Positions 1 through 9,098 are shown, counted from the first letter of the stretch. The stretch: 60,689 nucleotides of DNA from Flaviramulus sp. (GCF_013001275.1 NZ_JABDMV010000126.1:1-60689), one strand, 5' to 3'. Translations and numbers: made by a program. Notes: generated by a model not told the origin, from the letters alone.

Positions 1-1325
1 GTATTAATACCATTACACTTTTTGTAATTGTGATTATTTATATGATTAACGCATCTCCAAAACTAACGCTATACACGGTTTTACCATTACCTATTCTATC
101 TATTATAATATACAAACTAAGTAGAGAAATACATAAGCGAAGTACAATAGTGCAACAATATTTATCTAAACTATCAACGTATACCCAAGAATCATTTAGT
201 GGGATATCCGTTATAAAAGCATACGGCATAGAACCACAAACCTCCGCTAATTTTAAAAACCTCGCTGGCGAAAGCAAAGAAAAACAAATAAATTTAACGC
301 GTGTACAAGCTTGGTTTTTCCCTATGATGATTTTATTAATTGGAACCAGTAATTTGCTAGTAATTTATATTGGTGGTATGCAATATATAAATGGCGAAAT
401 AGAAAGCATAGGTGTTATTGCAGAGTTCATTATATATGTAAATATGCTCACATGGCCGGTAGCCACGGTTGGCTGGGTAACATCTATTGTTCAACAAGCG
501 GAAGCATCACAAAAACGAATAAATGAGTTTTTAAAAATAGAACCTGAAATTAAGAATACAATTAATCAGCATTCAAAAATTACAGGAGAAATTGTATTTA
601 AGAACGTTTCTTTCACTTATGATGACACAAATATACAAGCTCTTAAAAATGTTAGTTTTAGCATAAATGAAGGTGAAACATTGGCTGTTTTAGGTAAAAC
701 TGGCTCGGGAAAATCTACTATTTTAGATTTAATTGGTAGACTTTATGATATTGATGAAGGTAATATTTGTATTAACAAAACACCTATTGATAAACTTAAT
801 TTAACAGATTTAAGAAATAGTATTGGATATGTACCACAAGACGCTTTTTTATTCTCAGATTCTATAAAAAACAATATAAAATTTGGTGATGAAAATGCCA
901 CCGATGAAGAAGTAATTGAAGCTGCTAAAAATGCGCAGGTTCACAAAAATATAATTAAATTTAATAAGGGTTACGATACTAAATTAGGCGAACGAGGTAT
1001 TACACTGTCGGGTGGACAAAAACAACGTGTTTCTATTGCGCGAGCAATTATAAAATCTCCAAAAATACTTTTGTTTGATGATTGCTTATCTGCTGTTGAT
1101 ACCGAAACTGAAGAAAAAATACTTAAAAACCTCAGTAAAGTTTCAAAAGGAAAAACCGCTATAATAGTTGGTCATCGGGTTTCTTCTGCCAAAAACGCGG
1201 ATAAAATAATTGTTCTGGACAATGGCAGAATAGTACAAGAAGGCACGCATGAAACTTTGGTAAATGTTGACGGCTACTACAAACATCTTTATTTAAAACA
1301 ACTTAGCGAAGACCCTTCCAAGTAA
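1..1325 (+). CDS. ABC transporter, permease/ATP-binding fusion (MsbA/MdlB-like), 5' truncated by window edge
   Basis: Half-transporter of the multidrug/lipid exporter type: an N-terminal membrane domain followed by a nucleotide-binding domain that would act as a dimer in the inner membrane. The frame is open from base 3 to the left edge, so the GTG at 30 is probably internal and about 150 N-terminal residues lie outside the window. Visible are the last membrane helices (about the first 150 residues), Walker A GKTGSGKS (693-716), the signature LSGGQ (1005-1019), Walker B ILLFDD with the D-loop SAVD, and the switch histidine in VGHR. The substrate cannot be told from sequence; lipid A, drugs or peptides are all possible. 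Type is clear, function is inferred. Confidence 0.9.
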   Translation, partial: INTITLFVIVIIYMINASPKLTLYTVLPLPILSIIIYKLSREIHKRSTIVQQYLSKLSTYTQESFSGISVIKAYGIEPQTSANFKNLAGESKEKQINLTRVQAWFFPMMILLIGTSNLLVIYIGGMQYINGEIESIGVIAEFIIYVNMLTWPVATVGWVTSIVQQAEASQKRINEFLKIEPEIKNTINQHSKITGEIVFKNVSFTYDDTNIQALKNVSFSINEGETLAVLGKTGSGKSTILDLIGRLYDIDEGNICINKTPIDKLNLTDLRNSIGYVPQDAFLFSDSIKNNIKFGDENATDEEVIEAAKNAQVHKNIIKFNKGYDTKLGERGITLSGGQKQRVSIARAIIKSPKILLFDDCLSAVDTETEEKILKNLSKVSKGKTAIIVGHRVSSAKNADKIIVLDNGRIVQEGTHETLVNVDGYYKHLYLKQLSEDPSK

Positions 1326-1460
1326 TAAATAGGTTACGCAAGACTCCTTAAATTAAAAACAACTGAATTCAATATTTTAAAAAGAAACTACATTATTTGT
1401 TGGTTAGTAATGGTTTTTTTTAGATTTTTGATACAGAATGAAAAATAATTTAATTTAAAT

Positions 1461-1853
1461 ATGAATAACAACGGTATGATGGAGAAAGAGGAAATTTTTT
1501 CAAAAGTATTAAGAGCAGGAAGACGTACTTATTTTTTTGATGTTAGAGCAACAAAAGCTGAAGATTATTATCTTACAATTACTGAAAGTAAAAAGTTTAC
1601 AAATGATGATGGATCGTTTCATTACAAAAAACACAAAATTTATATTTACAAAGAAGACTTTGCAGAATTTAAAGATATTTTGGCTGAAATGACTGATTAT
1701 ATTATAAATGAAAAAGGAGATGAAGTGATAAGTGAACGTCATCAAAAAGATTTCAAAAAAGAATATGACACTGAAGACGAGAGTCCAAAAGTTTCAGGAG
1801 CTGACTTAAAATCACCAGAGAATTTTACAGATATAGAATTTGACGATATTTAG
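1461..1853 (+). CDS. DUF3276 / Pur-alpha-like single-strand nucleic-acid-binding protein
   Basis: Small protein of 130 residues. The body (about residues 8-85) has the alternating strand pattern of the Bacteroidota DUF3276 family, which is related to the PUR repeat that binds single-stranded DNA or RNA: GRRTYFFDVRATKAEDYYLTI, then KKHKIYIYKEDF. The last 40 residues are acidic and probably disordered. Family members are small and widely conserved in Bacteroidota; the cellular role is not established. It stands alone between an ABC exporter on the same strand and an acyltransferase on the opposite strand, and is followed by a strong hairpin terminator. Start chosen at the first ATG; a second ATG at codon 6 (MMEKEE) would give nearly the same protein. 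Confidence 0.85.
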   Translation: MNNNGMMEKEEIFSKVLRAGRRTYFFDVRATKAEDYYLTITESKKFTNDDGSFHYKKHKIYIYKEDFAEFKDILAEMTDYIINEKGDEVISERHQKDFKKEYDTEDESPKVSGADLKSPENFTDIEFDDI

Positions 1854-1873
1854 GCTTATTTAAAAGTTCTTAT

Positions 1874-1906
1874 AAATCCGTTGTATATTAATGCAACGGA
1901 TTTTTT
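1874..1906. terminator. Rho-independent terminator, bidirectional
   Basis: A perfect 10-bp stem, AAATCCGTTG (1874-1883) with CAACGGATTT (1894-1903), loop of 10 bases, followed by a T run on the plus strand. It lies between the convergent DUF3276 and acyltransferase genes and touches the stop of the latter, so it can serve both. Confidence 0.85.
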
Positions 1907-2937
1907 TATGCTTTAACTGATATTAATGCAATACTTAACGTAAATAGCAAAAACCCTAAACCGATTATCCAACTAAAATTTATAGTTAATAAAATCACTA
2001 AAGCTAAAACCCAAAAAGGCACTAGTGTTAAGGCGACCGCAAACCTAAAAGTTGACATAAACTCTATTTCTTTAATTTTAGGCTGAAGCGCCAACTTCCA
2101 TATCAAATAAGGTGCAAATAATAAGAGAATTAAAAGGCCTTTAAAAAACGGTTTTAAAATTGAAAAACGTGATGAATTTACACTTCTATATTTGGTATAA
2201 TTACTAGATATTGTTTTATTTACCTGTTTTGGGTTTAAAAAATCAACATTTAACTCGTTTAGTTTTAAGAGAGTTTCCTTATAATTTTCAGGTGGAATAT
2301 GTGTTGTAAGTTTAGTTAATTCGTACTGAATACATTTTCTTAATTCTAAAGTGGCTTCATTTTTATTTTCTAAGATAAAATCTTGAGCCTTTATCGATTC
2401 TCCGTAAAACAGAGAAACACTATCAGGAAATTTTTCTGCATTAATGTAATTTAAACCTACAGGTAAAAGTTGTAAATCCATTTCTGGATGTTTTTCAAGT
2501 GTAGCAAAAACAATTCGTGTAAATCCCTTGCTCAAGGGTCTTACAGAGCGTTGAAAATTATGGTTTCCTTCCGGGAAAATAACAATAGCTTCATTTTTAT
2601 TAAATAACTTCACGCATGTATCAAAAATCGCCGAGTTATTCGATAAATTGTTCCAACCGTCTCTAATGCGGTATACGGGAAGCATTTGTAAACTTTTTAA
2701 TAATCTACTAATAATGGGGTTTGAAAAAACCGCCGCTCTCGTTAAAAAATAGGCGTATCTCTTACTATTTGTAGCAATTATTAACGCATCTAACAAAGCA
2801 TTTTGATGATTAGATAAAAACAAGACAGGTTTATCTAAAGGAATTGCTCTTTCATTATGAGTACTTATTCTTTTAAAATAAAAAAATAGTCCTAATTTTA
2901 TATAACTACGAACACTAAAGAGCCATGCTTTTTTCAA
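1906..2937 (-). CDS. PlsC-like lysophospholipid/glycerolipid acyltransferase
   Basis: Membrane acyltransferase of 343 residues that would transfer a fatty acyl chain onto a glycerolipid. Seen are the catalytic block NHQNALLD (the NHx5D version of the PlsC motif), a glycerol-phosphate-binding motif with FPEGNH, and LLPVGLNY corresponding to motif IV. The C-terminus carries hydrophobic segments at about residues 265-285 and 295-340. The length is greater than a minimal PlsC (about 240) because of this C-terminal membrane part, which is common in Bacteroidota homologues. The start ATG overlaps the stop of the upstream BASS transporter gene by 4 bases, so the two are probably cotranscribed. Whether it acts on lysophosphatidic acid or another acceptor is unknown. 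Confidence 0.88.
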   Translation of the reverse strand: MKKAWLFSVRSYIKLGLFFYFKRISTHNERAIPLDKPVLFLSNHQNALLDALIIATNSKRYAYFLTRAAVFSNPIISRLLKSLQMLPVYRIRDGWNNLSNNSAIFDTCVKLFNKNEAIVIFPEGNHNFQRSVRPLSKGFTRIVFATLEKHPEMDLQLLPVGLNYINAEKFPDSVSLFYGESIKAQDFILENKNEATLELRKCIQYELTKLTTHIPPENYKETLLKLNELNVDFLNPKQVNKTISSNYTKYRSVNSSRFSILKPFFKGLLILLLFAPYLIWKLALQPKIKEIEFMSTFRFAVALTLVPFWVLALVILLTINFSWIIGLGFLLFTLSIALISVKA

Positions 2938-3845
2938 AATTCTTGTTGTTTTGTAGCTTTATAAGACCAATAAAAAGCCAAGATTAATCCAGATAAAATA
3001 TGCCAAATACCCCAAAAAGCAACTAAAATAGCCATTCCTCCTAATCCGTTAAAAAAAGTAAATATTAACAATAACCCTATTCCAGAGTTTTGAATACCTG
3101 TTTCAATAGCCATTGTTTTTTGATTTACGAATGAAAGTTTAAATAATTTGGCCACCATAAACCCTAATAACATTGCCAATGCATTATGCAAAACCCCAAT
3201 TAGTAAAACATGACTGATATAATCCGTGAAAACATCAATATTCATTGAAAACGCTATTACTATTATTAAAGCAAAAACAATTATTGAAAACGGTTTTAAA
3301 ATTTTAGATAATTTCTGAGCAAAAACTTCATCTTTATATCTAAAATACATTCCTAATACTAAAGGAATCCCAAGAATTAAAAGTACCAGTTTTATGATAT
3401 CTAAAGAATTAAGTTCTACTTCTTTTAAAATCACGGCGGTCGGCTCGTACAAACCTCCATAAAATTGAAAATTAAATGGTGTCATGAATATTGCGATAAA
3501 TGTGGCAAATGCAGTTAAACTCACAGATAACGCCGTATTTGCTTTAGCCAAATGTGAAATAAAATTGGATATATTACCACCAGGACACGCTGCAACCATT
3601 ATCATTCCTAACGCAATACTTGGTTGCGGTTTTAAAATAATAACTAGTAAAAAAGTTAATAATGGTAATAACACAAATTGCGATAATATTCCTATTAAAA
3701 GTAATTTCGGAGATTTTATTATTTGTTTAAAATCAGATACTTTTATGTCCAAAGCGACTCCAAACATTACAATTGCGAGTGCAACGTTTATAACCCATAA
3801 ACCACTGCTATCAAAATTAATTTTTACTTGGTCGAGTTCCTGCAT
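2934..3845 (-). CDS. Bile acid:sodium symporter (BASS) family transporter
   Basis: Integral membrane protein of 303 residues with about nine to ten hydrophobic segments. The block AACPGGNISNFISHLAKAN is the family hallmark around the sodium-binding crossover region; a second conserved stretch is ETGIQNSGIGLLL. BASS proteins are sodium-coupled importers of organic anions (pantoate, pyruvate, keto acids or bile acids depending on the member); the substrate here cannot be told. It is the first gene of a two-gene unit with the acyltransferase and follows csaA by only 3 bases, so csaA, this gene and the acyltransferase may form one operon. Confidence 0.9.
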   Translation of the reverse strand: MQELDQVKINFDSSGLWVINVALAIVMFGVALDIKVSDFKQIIKSPKLLLIGILSQFVLLPLLTFLLVIILKPQPSIALGMIMVAACPGGNISNFISHLAKANTALSVSLTAFATFIAIFMTPFNFQFYGGLYEPTAVILKEVELNSLDIIKLVLLILGIPLVLGMYFRYKDEVFAQKLSKILKPFSIIVFALIIVIAFSMNIDVFTDYISHVLLIGVLHNALAMLLGFMVAKLFKLSFVNQKTMAIETGIQNSGIGLLLIFTFFNGLGGMAILVAFWGIWHILSGLILAFYWSYKATKQQEF

Positions 3846-3848
3846 ACC

Positions 3849-4184
3849 TTAAGCTACAACACTGCCATTTTTAACTTTATGCTCCGGATTAAGTAAAATA
3901 ACATCTTTACCATCAACAGCACCTAAAACCAAACACTCACTCATAAATTTTGCTATTTGCTTTTTAGGAAAATTTACAACCGCGACTATTTGTTTATCTA
4001 GTAAATGTTGTTTTTTATAAAGCGTTGTTATTTGAGCTGAAGATTTTCTAATTCCCAAATCGCCAAAATCAATTATTAATTGATATGCCGGAATTTTTGC
4101 TTCTGGAAAATCTGTTATTTCGATTATGGTTCCTATTCTTAAATCAACTTTTGTGAAATCGTCGAAAGTAATTGTATTATTCAT
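3849..4184 (-). CDS. csaA: CsaA-like tRNA-binding-domain protein
   Basis: Stand-alone OB-fold tRNA-binding domain of 111 residues, the same fold as the C-terminal domain of bacterial MetRS and the N-terminal domain of PheT. Typical blocks are FTKVDLRIGTI near the N-terminus, RKSSAQITTLY in the middle and the C-terminal end PEHKVKNGSVVA, which resembles the usual VxNGxxV ending. CsaA was described as a secretion-related chaperone in Bacillus, but the tRNA-binding fold is the firmer inference. Full length for the family. Its stop is 3 bases from the BASS start. Confidence 0.88.
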   Translation of the reverse strand: MNNTITFDDFTKVDLRIGTIIEITDFPEAKIPAYQLIIDFGDLGIRKSSAQITTLYKKQHLLDKQIVAVVNFPKKQIAKFMSECLVLGAVDGKDVILLNPEHKVKNGSVVA

Positions 4185-4231
4185 TTTTTAAAAATACAAA
4201 TTATAACGAACTTTGAATAAATCTTTTTACT

Positions 4232-4789
4232 ATGGCAAGAACACCTTCAAACATGATTCCCTTAGGAACTAAAGCTCCAGATTTTAAATTGTTTGATACA
4301 ATTTCTCAAAAATATTTATCGCTTGAAGACTTAAAAGGAGTCAAAGGGACTGTTATTATGTTTATTTGTAACCATTGCCCATTCGTAATTCATATAAACT
4401 CTAAAATTGTTTCAATAGCAAACGAATATGATAAAAAAGGGATTAGTTTTATTGCGATTTCCAGTAATGATGTGATAAATTATCCTCAAGATTCTCCAGA
4501 AAAAATGGCAATTAATGCCAAAGAAAACAACTATCGATTTCCTTACTTGTTTGATGATACACAACAAGTTGCTCAAGCCTATGATGCCGCTTGTACTCCT
4601 GATTTTTATATGTTTAATTCTAATTTAAAACTTGAATATAGAGGACAGTTAGATGATTCTAGACCAGGAAACGGCATTCCTGTTACAGGCAAAGATTTAA
4701 AACATGCTTTAAATTGTTTAATTGATGGAGATGAAAACAATAATATTCAAAAACCAAGTATTGGATGTAATATTAAATGGAAAAACTGA
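4232..4789 (+). CDS. Thioredoxin-fold (AhpC/TSA-like) redoxin
   Basis: Cytoplasmic thioredoxin-fold protein of 185 residues with no signal peptide. The redox site reads CNHCPF, a CxxC followed by a proline-containing helix start, and the cis-proline region is probably ACTPDFYMF. The C-terminus ends in GCNIKWKN, a conserved tail in this redoxin group that carries one more cysteine. It would act as a thiol oxidoreductase or peroxidase; the substrate is unknown. It is divergent from csaA (47 bases between the starts) and its stop codon abuts the stop of the convergent GNAT gene with no gap. Confidence 0.87.
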   Translation: MARTPSNMIPLGTKAPDFKLFDTISQKYLSLEDLKGVKGTVIMFICNHCPFVIHINSKIVSIANEYDKKGISFIAISSNDVINYPQDSPEKMAINAKENNYRFPYLFDDTQQVAQAYDAACTPDFYMFNSNLKLEYRGQLDDSRPGNGIPVTGKDLKHALNCLIDGDENNNIQKPSIGCNIKWKN

Positions 4790-5272
4790 TTATAAATTAA
4801 GTTGCCAAAATCCAACGTCTAGCCATTTTCCAAATTTAAATCCAACTTGCTTTAAATCTGCGACTTGTTTAAATCCGAATTTTTCATGCAACTTGACGCT
4901 TACTTCATTAGGTAGCGTTAATACTCCTAAAACTATATGAAAGTCTTCCTTTTTTAATAATCTTAATAATTCTTTATAAAGAGAACTTCCTATTTGTTTT
5001 CCATGTTGCCCATGCTTCACATAAACCGTTGATTCTACAGTTTTGTTATAAGCTGGCTTTGGTCTGAATTTACTTCCATAAGCGTACCCTAAAATTTCAT
5101 TTTCGTCTTCAAAAACAATAAAAGGGTAATTATTATTAATATCTGTAATTTTTTCTAAAAACATCTCCGATGAAAGTTCCTCATCATCAAATGTAGCGAT
5201 AGAATTTATAACATAATAGTTGTAAATATCTAAAAGCTTTTGGGTGTCAGTATTTTGTAATGGTCTAATCAC
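4790..5272 (-). CDS. GNAT-family N-acetyltransferase (phosphinothricin acetyltransferase-like)
   Basis: Acetyl-CoA-dependent N-acetyltransferase of 160 residues. The opening MIRPLQNTDTQKLLDIYNYY and the acetyl-CoA loop region KHGQHGKQIGSSLYKELL fit the PAT/YncA subgroup, whose members acetylate amino-acid analogues such as phosphinothricin or methionine sulfoximine. The C-terminal block LHEKFGFKQVADLKQVGFKFG is also typical of that subgroup. Substrate not provable from sequence. It lies 9 bases after the DinB-like gene and probably shares its transcript. Confidence 0.87.
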   Translation of the reverse strand: MIRPLQNTDTQKLLDIYNYYVINSIATFDDEELSSEMFLEKITDINNNYPFIVFEDENEILGYAYGSKFRPKPAYNKTVESTVYVKHGQHGKQIGSSLYKELLRLLKKEDFHIVLGVLTLPNEVSVKLHEKFGFKQVADLKQVGFKFGKWLDVGFWQLNL

Positions 5273-5281
5273 ATCTATAAA

Positions 5282-5827
5282 TTAAATCCAATTATTCCGT
5301 CTAAGTAGATTTTCTATATGGGTATAATGATGATTGCTATGCCATGCATAATTTCCAATATTATAACTTAACAAAACTTCACTATTGGTTTCTGGATGAA
5401 TAAAACACTTATTTAAATCATCAGCATGTAAGGTTTTTAGTAGATACACTAATTTATTATGAACTGCTTTTAAATGAAGTAAAGACATATCAATAGGCGC
5501 CGTTTTCGAGTCAACAAGTTCTGCCCATCGATCTTCAAAATACGCTTTTATTATAGGTTTTTCCTCTGTTAAAGCCCATTTAAACCTTGAATAACTGTGG
5601 TGGTGACTATCGCCTAGATGATGAACAACTTGTCTAATTGTCCATCCTTCTGGCCTATACCGCGTGTCGAGTTGTTTGTCAGATAAATCGTTTACAAGGT
5701 TTTCAAAGCGATTGGGAAAGTGTTCTAAAATAGAAATCCAACTTTCAATATGTTGATTAGAAATGTTGCTTGGGCAATCAAATTGTCCAATTGGGTATTT
5801 TAGTTTTTGTAGCTCTTGCTCCGTCAT
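5282..5827 (-). CDS. DinB/YfiT-like putative metal-dependent hydrolase (bacillithiol-transferase-like)
   Basis: Four-helix-bundle protein of the DinB/YfiT superfamily, 181 residues. Histidines that would bind the metal are seen in VVHHLGDSHHH and near the C-terminus in HSNHHYTH, the pattern of YfiT and of bacillithiol S-transferase BstA; members use a metal to activate a thiol cofactor or act as hydrolases. Start chosen at the ATG at 5827 (MTEQEL). A longer reading frame begins at 5848 but would run into the terminator hairpin of the upstream PPIase gene (5843-5865), so it is unlikely to be translated. Whether the organism makes bacillithiol cannot be seen here. Confidence 0.85.
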   Translation of the reverse strand: MTEQELQKLKYPIGQFDCPSNISNQHIESWISILEHFPNRFENLVNDLSDKQLDTRYRPEGWTIRQVVHHLGDSHHHSYSRFKWALTEEKPIIKAYFEDRWAELVDSKTAPIDMSLLHLKAVHNKLVYLLKTLHADDLNKCFIHPETNSEVLLSYNIGNYAWHSNHHYTHIENLLRRNNWI

Positions 5828-5835
5828 AAACAAAT

Positions 5836-5866
5836 ATAAAAAAAGCACCTCAAAAAGAGGTGCTTA
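5836..5866 (-). terminator. Rho-independent terminator of the PPIase gene
   Basis: Perfect 9-bp stem AAGCACCTC (5843-5851) with GAGGTGCTT (5857-5865) and a 5-base loop. On the minus strand it is followed by a T run (plus-strand A run 5836-5844). It lies just after the stop of the PPIase gene at 5893. Confidence 0.85.
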
Positions 5867-5892
5867 AATTTTATAAAAGAATATGTTATATT

Positions 5893-6825
5893 TTACTTTA
5901 CATCCATCAATTCAACATCAAAAACTAAAGTAGCGTCTGGTGGTATTACGCCCCCTGCTCCTGCACTACCATAACCTAAATGACTAGGTATAACGAACCG
6001 TGCCTTATCTCCTGTTTTTAGAAGTTGAATACCTTCATCCCAACCAGAAATAACTTGTCCCACTCCTAAAGGAAAATCGATTGGTTCATTACGTTTATAT
6101 GAAGAATCAAATACAGTTCCATCTGACAATTGACCTTTATAATGTACAGAAACAGTCTTACCTTTTTCAGCTTTTGCACCGCTTCCTTCTTGAATAATTT
6201 GGTAACGTAAACCACTTTCTGTCTTTTTAAAACCTTTAGCAATTTTATCCAATTCTGCATCAGCAGCCGCCTTTGCTTCTGCTAATCGCTTTGCCCTAGA
6301 GCCTTCAAAAGTTCGAAATGCTTCAATTGCATTAAATGTTTCGGCTTCTTTACCTACACGAACTATCTCCAAAGTTTCAATTTTATCTCCTTGCTCAATA
6401 GCATCGATAATTTCTTGACCATGTTCTACTTTACCAAAAACTGTATGCTTATTGTCCAACCAAGGAGTTTCAATATGCGTTATAAAAAACTGACTTCCGT
6501 TAGTGCCAGGTCCTGCGTTTGCCATTGACAAAACACCGGGGCCATCATGTTTTAAATCTGGATGAAATTCATCATCAAATTGGTATCCAGGATTACCTGA
6601 TCCCGATCCTTGCGGACAACCACCTTGAATCATAAAATCTGGAATTACTCTATGAAATTTTAAACCATCATAATAAGGTGTTCCTTGTGGTTTAACTTTA
6701 TTTTCTAAATTCCCTTCAGCTAAAGCTACAAAGTTGCCAACTGTTCCAGGTGTTTTTTTGAACTCTAAATTAATTAGAATTTCTCCTTTTGTTGTATTAA
6801 ATTTTGCGTATAATCCGTCTTGCAT
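5893..6825 (-). CDS. Dual-family peptidyl-prolyl isomerase: cyclophilin fused to FKBP
   Basis: Cytoplasmic folding catalyst with two different PPIase domains in one chain. From the chosen start (MQDGLYAKF at 6825, 310 residues) the cyclophilin domain covers about residues 1-160, with FHRVIPDFMIQGG, NGSQFFIT and WLDNKHTVFG. A charged alanine-rich helix follows at about 170-195. The FKBP domain covers about 205-310, with VHYKGQLSDGTVFDSS, VISGWDEG and GYGSAGAGGVIPP. Dual immunophilins of this order are known from Flavobacterium. The longer frame from 6867 is disfavoured because a TATATTTG -7 element (6848-6855) would place the transcript start downstream of it. No signal peptide with the chosen start. 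Confidence 0.92.
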   Translation of the reverse strand: MQDGLYAKFNTTKGEILINLEFKKTPGTVGNFVALAEGNLENKVKPQGTPYYDGLKFHRVIPDFMIQGGCPQGSGSGNPGYQFDDEFHPDLKHDGPGVLSMANAGPGTNGSQFFITHIETPWLDNKHTVFGKVEHGQEIIDAIEQGDKIETLEIVRVGKEAETFNAIEAFRTFEGSRAKRLAEAKAAADAELDKIAKGFKKTESGLRYQIIQEGSGAKAEKGKTVSVHYKGQLSDGTVFDSSYKRNEPIDFPLGVGQVISGWDEGIQLLKTGDKARFVIPSHLGYGSAGAGGVIPPDATLVFDVELMDVK

Positions 6826-6847
6826 TGTTCTGTTTTTTAAGAAAGTG

Positions 6848-6855
6848 CAAATATA
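6848..6855 (-). promoter_or_regulatory. Bacteroidota -7 element for the PPIase gene
   Basis: TATATTTG on the minus strand matches the TAnnTTTG consensus and lies about 23 bases upstream of the chosen start. No TTG is present at the usual 17-23 base distance, so this is half of the consensus only. It decides between the two possible starts of the PPIase. Confidence 0.55.
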
Positions 6856-6893
6856 AGGAACTAACAAAGAAGTAGAAAGTAAAAAAGCAAAAG

Positions 6894-9098
6894 TTAGTTG
6901 GCTACTTCGCTAATAAATTTTATTCGAAAAAGTCGTAGTTCTTCATCGTCGTAATCGCCATCAAATTCTTCAATCGCCGCGGAAATACTATCGGTATCTG
7001 ATTCTATAAAATAATCATGAATTTCTTCTTGCTGATCTTCATCAAAAATATCATCAATCCAATAGCTAATATTTAACTTCGTTCCAGAATACACTATAGC
7101 CTCCATCTCTTTAATAAACTCTTCCATGGATAATCCCTTTGATGATGCAATGTCGTTTAAAGGTAATTTTCTATCAATATTTTGAATAATGTATAATTTA
7201 TTTGCAGAATTGCTTCCAGTTGATTTAACTACCAAATCATCTGGACGGATTATATCATTTTCTTCAACATAATTAGCGATAAGTTTAACAAAGTCTTTTC
7301 CGTATTTTTTTGCTTTACCTTCTCCAACTCCATTTACATTAGCAAGTTCAGTTAAATTAATTGGGTATTTTAAAGCCATATCTTCTAACGAAAATTCTTG
7401 AAAAACAGCATATGGCGGTACATTTGCTTTTTTTGCAACAGATTTCTGTAAATTTTTAAGCATTTTTACAAGTGTCTTATCAGCTACAGCACCGGCTCCT
7501 TTTGCAGATGTAATTATAGATCCGTCTTCTTGTTCTCCATCAAAAATATGATCTTCAGTCATCATAAAAGATTCGGGCGATTTTATAAAATTTTTACCAC
7601 CTTCAGACAGTTTAATTACCCCATAAGTCTCAATATCTTTCTTAAGATATTTGGCAACTAATGCTTGTCGTAACAAAGCCATCCAGTACTTTTTGTCTTT
7701 ATCTTTTCCTTTTCCAAAAAACGGTTGTTCATTAGTTTTATGAGAGTTTATCAATGCATTTTCTTTGCCAACTATTACATTTACTAAATCTTTAGACTTA
7801 TACTTTTCATTTGTATTATCAATAGTTTCTAATAAAATTAATAAATCTTCCTGGGCTTCATGTTTCTTTTTTGGATACCTAACATTATCATCCATTTCTC
7901 CGCCATCACCAGTTTTATTATCAAATTCTTCACCAAAATAATGCAAAATAAATTTTCGTCGAGATATAGATGTTTCAGCAAATGCCACAACTTCTTGCAG
8001 TAACGCTTGACCAATTTCTTGTTCTGCAACTGGCTTTCCAGACATAAATTTTTCTAATTTTTCAATATCCTTGTAAGCGTAAAACGCTAAACAATGCCCT
8101 TCGCCCCCATCGCGTCCCGCTCTTCCGGTTTCTTGATAATAACTTTCTATGCTTTTAGGAATATCATTATGTATTACAAAACGAACATCTGGCTTATCTA
8201 TTCCCATTCCAAATGCGATTGTAGCAACAACTACATCAACATCTTCCATAAGAAATTTATCTTGATGACTGCTTCTTGTTTTGGCATCTAATCCTGCATG
8301 ATATGGTACTGCTTTAACTCCATTTACCTGTAGCACTTGTGCTAATTCTTCAACTCGTTTTCTGCTTAAACAATATACAATTCCAGATTTGCCATCATTT
8401 TGTTTTATAAAACGAATAATATCTGCATCTACATTCTTGGTTTTTGGCTTTACTTCATAATATAAATTCGGTCTGTTAAAGGATGCTTTAAATGTTTTTG
8501 CATTTCCAATGCCCAAATTTTTAATAATATCTTCTTGTACTTTTGGTGTAGCCGTTGCCGTTAAACCAATTATTGGAATGTTCTCTCCTATTCTACCAAT
8601 AATATGTCGTAAATTCCTATACTCTGGCCTAAAATCATGCCCCCATTCACTAATACAGTGAGCCTCATCCACAGCCATAAATGAAATCTTCACAGACCTT
8701 AAAAACTCTACATTTTCTTCTTTAGTAAGAGATTCTGGAGCTACATAAAGTAATTTTGTAATGCCATTTACAATATCTTCTTTTACTTGTTTTACCTCGG
8801 TTTTATTTAATGAAGAATTTAATACATGTGCTACTCCATCTTCCTTCGATATTCCTCTAATAGCATCAACTTGATTCTTCATCAATGCAATTAAAGGTGA
8901 AACTACAATAGCTGTGCCTTCTTGCATCAGTGCTGGCAGCTGATAACATAGAGATTTTCCGCCGCCCGTTGGCATAATCACAAATGTATGATTTCCAGAT
9001 AATATGCTATCTATAACATCTTCTTGAAGACCTTTGAATTTATTAAATCCAAAATATTTTTTTAGTGCTGCGAGTACGTCACTTTTTGCTATTAACAT
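6894..9098 (-). CDS. recQ: ATP-dependent DNA helicase RecQ
   Basis: 3'-5' superfamily-2 DNA helicase of 734 residues for recombination and repair. Seen in order: Walker A MPTGGGKSL near residue 41, the DEAH box in AVDEAHCISEWGHDFRP, motif VI QETGRAGRDG, then an RQC region. An HRDC domain lies in the C-terminal third (region ALKYPINLTELANVNGVGEG), followed by an acidic C-terminal extension. The usual zinc-binding cysteines of the E. coli RecQ RQC domain are not evident after motif VI, where the sequence runs into a Lys- and Asp-rich segment instead. It is longer than E. coli RecQ (about 610), which is normal for flavobacteria. Divergent from kdsD across about 200 bases. Confidence 0.95.
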   Translation of the reverse strand: MLIAKSDVLAALKKYFGFNKFKGLQEDVIDSILSGNHTFVIMPTGGGKSLCYQLPALMQEGTAIVVSPLIALMKNQVDAIRGISKEDGVAHVLNSSLNKTEVKQVKEDIVNGITKLLYVAPESLTKEENVEFLRSVKISFMAVDEAHCISEWGHDFRPEYRNLRHIIGRIGENIPIIGLTATATPKVQEDIIKNLGIGNAKTFKASFNRPNLYYEVKPKTKNVDADIIRFIKQNDGKSGIVYCLSRKRVEELAQVLQVNGVKAVPYHAGLDAKTRSSHQDKFLMEDVDVVVATIAFGMGIDKPDVRFVIHNDIPKSIESYYQETGRAGRDGGEGHCLAFYAYKDIEKLEKFMSGKPVAEQEIGQALLQEVVAFAETSISRRKFILHYFGEEFDNKTGDGGEMDDNVRYPKKKHEAQEDLLILLETIDNTNEKYKSKDLVNVIVGKENALINSHKTNEQPFFGKGKDKDKKYWMALLRQALVAKYLKKDIETYGVIKLSEGGKNFIKSPESFMMTEDHIFDGEQEDGSIITSAKGAGAVADKTLVKMLKNLQKSVAKKANVPPYAVFQEFSLEDMALKYPINLTELANVNGVGEGKAKKYGKDFVKLIANYVEENDIIRPDDLVVKSTGSNSANKLYIIQNIDRKLPLNDIASSKGLSMEEFIKEMEAIVYSGTKLNISYWIDDIFDEDQQEEIHDYFIESDTDSISAAIEEFDGDYDDEELRLFRIKFISEVAN

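Noticed and set aside
30-32. GTG at 30 as the real start of the first ABC transporter
   Set aside because: The frame is open to the left edge and the membrane domain would be incomplete; truncation by the window is the better reading.
3484-3852. Plus-strand frame of 122 residues inside the BASS transporter gene
   Set aside because: Antisense to a clear transporter; hydrophobicity mirrors the other strand and no start signal is seen.
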